Positions 18,733 to 22,037 of a stretch of 22,037 nucleotides of DNA are shown here, piece after piece; position 1 is the stretch's first letter, and each line of letters begins with the position of its first letter. The notes beneath the pieces are model-generated. The model had not been told where the DNA came from. It searched no databases and was given only the letters and a program-made list of their open reading frames with translations. Location: the NCBI GenBank assembly GCA_001579985.1, contig LRSR01008497.1:1-22037 (forward strand), written 5' to 3'. The translations under genes and the position numbers were made by a program. The stretch is from Hypsibius dujardini (lineage: Eukaryota; Tardigrada; Eutardigrada; Parachela; Hypsibiidae).

Positions 18733-19680
18733 TTAAAACTTGCAGATGATGTAGCAAGCCTGGAAGGAGCCACAAACAGCAAAGTCAGGCGCCGGACGGA
18801 TATTACCGCAAGAAAAAACGCGGCAAAAGAATTTCCACAAAACACACGGCAAAAAAATTTCCACAAAAACACCCGGCAAAAGAAGTTTCCACCCGGAAAA
18901 CATCCATCGAGCAACTCACATGAATGATTCCCGGAATAAATCCAAGCAGCGTCAATAGGATGTTAATGGCCTGCAAGTAAAATTCCATAGTAAAACCACT
19001 GCGCAAGGACCACAAAAAAGATCCCACCTACGGCAAAGAAATCAAATCGAAAGAACAATGATCGGTATGGAAACTTCGAAAATGAACAAAACAATCGCTC
19101 AATGATCGACACATGAAATCTCTCGACACATGAAATCTCTCGACACATGAAATCTCTTGACACATGAAATCTCTAGACACATGAAATCTCTCAACAAATG
19201 AAATCTCTCAAAACAAATCCACTAATCCATCCGAAAACCAAGCTAGGCATCTTCGAATCTCAACATTCAAAAAAATCAACCGCCCATAACAGGAGTAAAA
19301 AAAGAAAGCATCGCAAACTCACCAGATCTTTGTTGCATCCCCGCTCGAGGAAGACGCCGAGCGGCGGGAGAATGATGGCCGCGATGAATTTGAAAATGTC
19401 CTTGAGGAAGAAAAAAACACTTCCATTTTGAGCACTTCGACTTACAGTTTTCCACTGGAAGTAACCACAAGTAAGCGTATTTTGCAGCCGAAATGGAAAA
19501 TGCAAGTGGCCGTTGCATGCCACAGTTGATGAGGAAACGAAATGGCTGAGTATTTCAATATTATTTACCGTGCAAGTGAAGAAACGAAATGGCTGAGTAT
19601 TTCAATATTATTTACCGTGCAAGTGAAGAAACCAAATGGCTGAGTATTTCAATATTATTTACCGTGCAAGTGAAAGGCAT
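18733..19680 (-). CDS. PMP3/UPF0057 (RCI2-type) small membrane protein, 4 exons
   Basis: Exons: 19680-19663 (18 nt, MPFTCT), 19400-19323, 18970-18920, 18759-18733 (27 nt, ACYIICKF, stop TAA). All introns are phase 0 with GT-AG ends, giving 57 residues, as usual for the family. It has the two hydrophobic helices and the family signatures: IILPPLGVFLERGC (residues 16-29) and INILLTLLGFIPGIIH (34-49). The start MPFT- plus DIxKxI is the same as in fungal PMP3. Known role of the family: hydrophobic plasma-membrane proteolipids affecting membrane potential and salt or cold tolerance in yeast and plants. Each intron carries its own tandem repeat (19531-19671, 19107-19208, 18821-18897). The two end exons are tiny and easily missed by gene finders. 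Confidence 0.9.
18821..18897. repeat. 26-27-bp tandem repeat in PMP3 intron 3
   Basis: Three copies of CGGCAAAAGAATTTCCACAA followed by an A/C-rich tail, starting at 18821, 18847 and 18874, with small length differences in A runs. Confidence 0.85.
19107..19208. repeat. 17-bp tandem repeat in PMP3 intron 2, six copies
   Basis: Unit CGACACATGAAATCTCT, starting every 17 bases from 19107. The first three copies are identical, the later ones carry one to three changes. Confidence 0.95.
19531..19671. repeat. 47-bp tandem repeat spanning the PMP3 exon 1 splice donor
   Basis: Three copies (19531, 19578, 19625 on the plus strand) that differ at two or three positions. Read on the minus strand, each contains CACTTGCACG followed by gtaaataatatt, the end of PMP3 exon 1 and its 5' splice site. 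Only the copy nearest the ATG keeps the reading frame into exon 2. Confidence 0.95.
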
Positions 19681-20754
19681 CCTGACGCTGGTTGCTGTTA
19701 GCGCTAGAATAAAAACAAACTGCAATATTCTCACTTCCGGCTGATGCGTGCGAATAAGCGTAACCGATTTTTAAGGCAAGTAAGGTACACGAGGAGATAC
19801 CTTAGAGGTTGTTCGCTGCGTACAACGGAAACCGGAAACCGAAGGTTCGAATGTGAGACTATAAAAAGAGCCGGAAAATAATGGTGCAGCTGGTTGTGAG
19901 CAATGAACTCTCTGCGACTGAAAAATTACACCTGTCGCCACAGGTGAATGGGCAAATCCGCTCTGGGGCGAACGGTGTGAATGGAACTTTCCATTGAATT
20001 TAACAGTGGAGGGTCCAGCCTGACCACGCCCTTTTTTGCCCATTTTGAAGGACCCCTGGCTGGAATTATACTTCTCCGGCCATTCTGCTCACTTTCCTGT
20101 CGGCCCTTGCATTCGGACAAATTAAAATTGATATTTTGAGTTTAAAAATTGTAGATCAGAATAGTGGAAGGACAGCATTAAACGGTTATCGGTCGAAAAA
20201 TGTGGGGCCGAGAGGAAGAACTAACAATCCCGCTCTAATATCCGTTCCGTCACGAGGCGGGGAGTGAAATTCCTGGCCAGCGGAACGGCACTTAAAATCA
20301 TTTGTTTAGAGTTTGGTATGAGGCAAAGTCTGTATTTCGGCTCACCCTCGACTTAGTCGATCAATTGGTTCACTCATACATTTTTCTTTGATGGCAGTTG
20401 CTTGATTGTTTGAGTTTTAGAAGTGCTATAGTATACTATGATATAGTACAGCGAATCAAACAATCAAGCTGCTGCTATCAAAGCGAAGCCTATGATTGAG
20501 CCGATTTATCGACGAAGTGCAGGGTGAGCCGAAATACAGACTTTGCCTCATACAGTACTTTTGGTATTTCTTTCGCAGTATGAGTATCATACCTTTTTTT
20601 CATACGCTCTCATCGCATTTAGACTTATGATTACTGCCAATTGAGCTTTATATTACTTACCCCGTCTTTTCTGGTTGGAAATTAAAAATCGAAAATTTGG
20701 AAGTTAAAGACATCCAGTGATTTCTTCCCTTTCCCCCTCGAGCCCGCCTGGAAG
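19681..20754. other. Divergent spacer between PMP3 and the Ser/Thr-Pro-rich gene
   Basis: Contains a plus-strand TATA-like TATAAAAAG at 19860-19868 and a long hairpin element (20317-20552). No recognised gene. A short ATG frame at about 19902 ends after 14 codons and is not supported as a gene. Confidence 0.45.
20317..20552. mobile_element. Long TA-flanked fold-back element (MITE), 236 bp
   Basis: The outer 32 bp are perfect inverted repeats: TATGAGGCAAAGTCTGTATT onward to 20348, and the complement at 20521-20552. Complementarity continues inward with mismatches (for example CTTTGATGGCAGTTGCTTGA against a TTTGATAGCAG partner and TTGATTGTTTGA on both arms), so almost the whole element folds into one hairpin with a loop near 20425-20450. 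No coding capacity; TA at both edges. Confidence 0.9.
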
Positions 20755-21315
20755 ATGTGGAATTCCCATCCGATCGACCGCTCCCCGACTTCATCTACTG
20801 AAAATCAAGAGGAAACCATGCCTTACTTCAAGCGACTGTGCTTCGAAGATGGCGAATCGACGCCTGGTACTCCACCAGCCAAGAAGTCCTTTTCCCAACT
20901 GAAAAGTCTCGAATGCGAACTGAATCGGATGGACCTGTCGGAGGACAACCTGCTTTTTTCACCTTCACGTACTGAAACTACTTCGAAAACTCCGCTTTCG
21001 CCTGCATACGACAGTTCCGGGGTTTTTTCCGATTTCAGCCCATCATCTCCGCCGCGGAAAACTCCTTTGAACCCGCAGTTTTTGTTGACGACTCCGGCGC
21101 CGGTGAGCAAAGCTGCGGCGCGAATGAAACGACTCTCGATGCATGAAATTGCGGACACTCCGAAAAATGAGAATCGATTCCGGGCGCGGATCAGTTTCGG
21201 ATTGGACTCTGAGATTTCGAATGGCAGTGGAAGGCGCAGTTCTCGAGGATTTGTTCCGTCGACGCCACGGCGAGAGGATTCTTCGTTCACCGAAGAACTG
21301 CTTGCGGATTTGTAA
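20755..21315 (+). CDS. Unrecognised Ser/Thr-Pro-rich protein, 186 residues
   Basis: I do not recognise the family. The frame runs from ATG 20755 to TAA 21313-21315. An internal ATG at 20818 (MPYFKRLCFEDGE) has a better start context (A at -3). The frame is open for some 65 bases upstream of the first ATG, so a 5' exon is possible. The protein looks disordered and rich in Ser/Thr-Pro sites (STPGTPP, SPSSPPRKTPLNP, STPRREDSS), with basic stretches (AARMKRLSM, SGRRSSRG) and an acidic end (FTEELLADL). That pattern is common in proline-directed kinase (CDK or MAPK) substrates, which is only a compositional argument. Smooth codon use over 560 bases without stops and the distinct composition favour a real gene over chance. 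Confidence 0.6.
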   Translation: MWNSHPIDRSPTSSTENQEETMPYFKRLCFEDGESTPGTPPAKKSFSQLKSLECELNRMDLSEDNLLFSPSRTETTSKTPLSPAYDSSGVFSDFSPSSPPRKTPLNPQFLLTTPAPVSKAAARMKRLSMHEIADTPKNENRFRARISFGLDSEISNGSGRRSSRGFVPSTPRREDSSFTEELLADL

Positions 21316-21430
21316 ACGTGAATCATCCTTCCAAGAGAAAATGGATTTTACGCCGTGCTGAAAGGGAAAATGGATGATGGAGAAGAGGAAAGAAACTTTG
21401 TTACCCGTCATGCGAATGGAATTTGTAGGC

Positions 21431-21571
21431 GCATCTTACACGTTGATTGATCGATTAGGCTGGTTAAGAAATGCCGCTTTTCTCCTGCTCGTTATCGGTA
21501 GCCGCATCTTTCACGTTGATTGATCGATTAGGCTGGTTAAGAATGCCGCTTTTCTCCTGCTCGTTATCGGT
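21431..21571. repeat. 73-bp direct tandem duplication
   Basis: GCATCTTACACGTTGATTGA onward to GTTATCGGT (21431-21499) is repeated at 21504-21571 with two or three differences. It lies in the probable 3' untranslated region of the preceding gene. Confidence 0.95.
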
Positions 21572-21935
21572 GGGCTTATTGTGCTTTTTTGCAGCCAGTG
21601 CAACATCTTTACTATTAACATTTGTTCCCATTTCCAAAATGCGGTTGTTTAAAAGTATTGCAGTTGTTTTGCTGGTTTTTTGGACAATTATTTCGACTTA
21701 ACAATGGACTGGACACTTTTTTACTGGATCTGAATTATTTATGAGTCCTGTATGATAAATGTACTGCAAATTGGAAGTGCTGTAACATTTGTAAGGAACT
21801 CTTTTGCTCAATTTGGTTTGCCATGGGCGACATACATTTAGCCTGTCTAGCCAGTGTTTCTTTTGTTGACCCAACCAGCCTGCCACAACAGATGGCGCAT
21901 GCGCGCAAGTACCGTGACAAGTTTTACGTATTCAC

Positions 21936-21941
21936 AATAAA
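21936..21941 (+). other. Candidate polyadenylation signal
   Basis: AATAAA 620 bases after the stop codon of the Ser/Thr-Pro-rich gene; it is the first plus-strand match seen after that stop. Confidence 0.4.
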
Positions 21942-21954
21942 ATCAACGACAAGA

Positions 21955-22037
21955 TTGAGTACACTGGAGGGTCCGGGGTATGGGCAGAAGAGGCGGAGCA
22001 GGGGGTGGTCAGGTGGTTGAGTACACTGGAGGGTCCG
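21955..22037. repeat. Start of a 62-bp repeat running off the window
   Basis: TTGAGTACACTGGAGGGTCC plus G occurs at 21955 and again at 22017, where the window ends, so a tandem array with a 62-bp period may continue beyond it. Confidence 0.6.

Larger units (their letters stand above)
21316..22037. other. 3' flank with duplications and a polyadenylation signal
   Basis: Follows the stop of the Ser/Thr-Pro-rich gene. It holds a 73-bp direct duplication (21431-21571), AATAAA at 21936-21941 and, at the window's edge, a repeat of TTGAGTACACTGGAGGGTCC with 62-base spacing. Confidence 0.5.

Noticed and set aside
19260-19523. PMP3 start at the frame beginning MACNGHLHF
   Set aside because: It would need a 45-bp intron and adds 26 unrelated residues; the exon at 19663-19680 gives MPFTCT in phase and matches the family start exactly.
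19902-19946. Short ATG frame after a TATA-like box
   Set aside because: Only 14 codons before a stop; a donor-like CAGGTGAAT exists but no downstream exon fits its phase.
20823-21326. 167-codon minus-strand frame
   Set aside because: Complement of the Ser/Thr-Pro-rich gene; the plus frame has the more natural composition and start context.

Overview
The window is eukaryotic genomic DNA. Every recognised gene but one is split by short GT-AG (once GC-AG) introns of about 45 to 950 bases. Genes lie close together on both strands, and introns and spacers are full of microsatellites, minisatellites and small fold-back elements. Two genes encode ciliary/basal-body proteins (CEP164 and DZIP1 families), so the organism makes cilia. 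Together with a PMP3-type membrane protein, which many animals lack, this suggests an invertebrate or early-branching animal (for example a sponge-like lineage) or a close relative. That placement is inference; no species is identifiable from the window.

Layout, left to right: 1-1365 has no recognised gene and carries a long CA/CAGA/TA microsatellite. From about 1411 to 8222 (perhaps 8780), plus strand, is a CEP164 homologue of at least 18 exons: an N-terminal WW domain split by an intron, a proline/serine-rich middle, and a long coiled coil partly built from tandem 78-nt exons. At 9890-10152, minus strand, is a two-exon, 51-residue TOM5-like gene. Divergent to it, at 10763-12752, plus strand, is an eight-exon aldo-keto reductase of 325 residues with an intact catalytic tetrad. 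Tail to tail with it, at 13159-16451, minus strand, is a four-exon DZIP1/Iguana homologue of 742 residues. A degraded or partly resolved minus-strand coding fragment lies at 17829-18255. At 18733-19680, minus strand, is a four-exon, 57-residue PMP3/UPF0057 gene whose first coding exon is 18 nt and whose first 5' splice site lies in a triplicated 47-bp repeat. At 20755-21315, plus strand, is an apparently single-exon, Ser/Thr-Pro-rich protein of 186 residues that I do not recognise.

How the genes relate: CEP164 (mother-centriole distal appendages) and DZIP1 (basal body/transition zone, Hedgehog signalling) belong to the same cellular process and are about 5-8 kb apart. TOM5-like (mitochondrial import), the reductase (carbonyl metabolism) and PMP3 (membrane stress/ion homeostasis) are unrelated housekeeping functions. 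TOM5-like and the reductase start 610 bp apart head to head and may share a promoter region.

The most notable non-genic signal is a set of TA-flanked inverted-repeat elements, each with different terminal sequences. They sit in introns (6226, 13711, 15415, 15576) and spacers (20317), with a related-looking longer element at about 9472 and a more complex one at 16988-17332. They look like non-autonomous Tc1/mariner-type MITEs of several families. No transposase, CRISPR array, tRNA or rRNA gene was seen.
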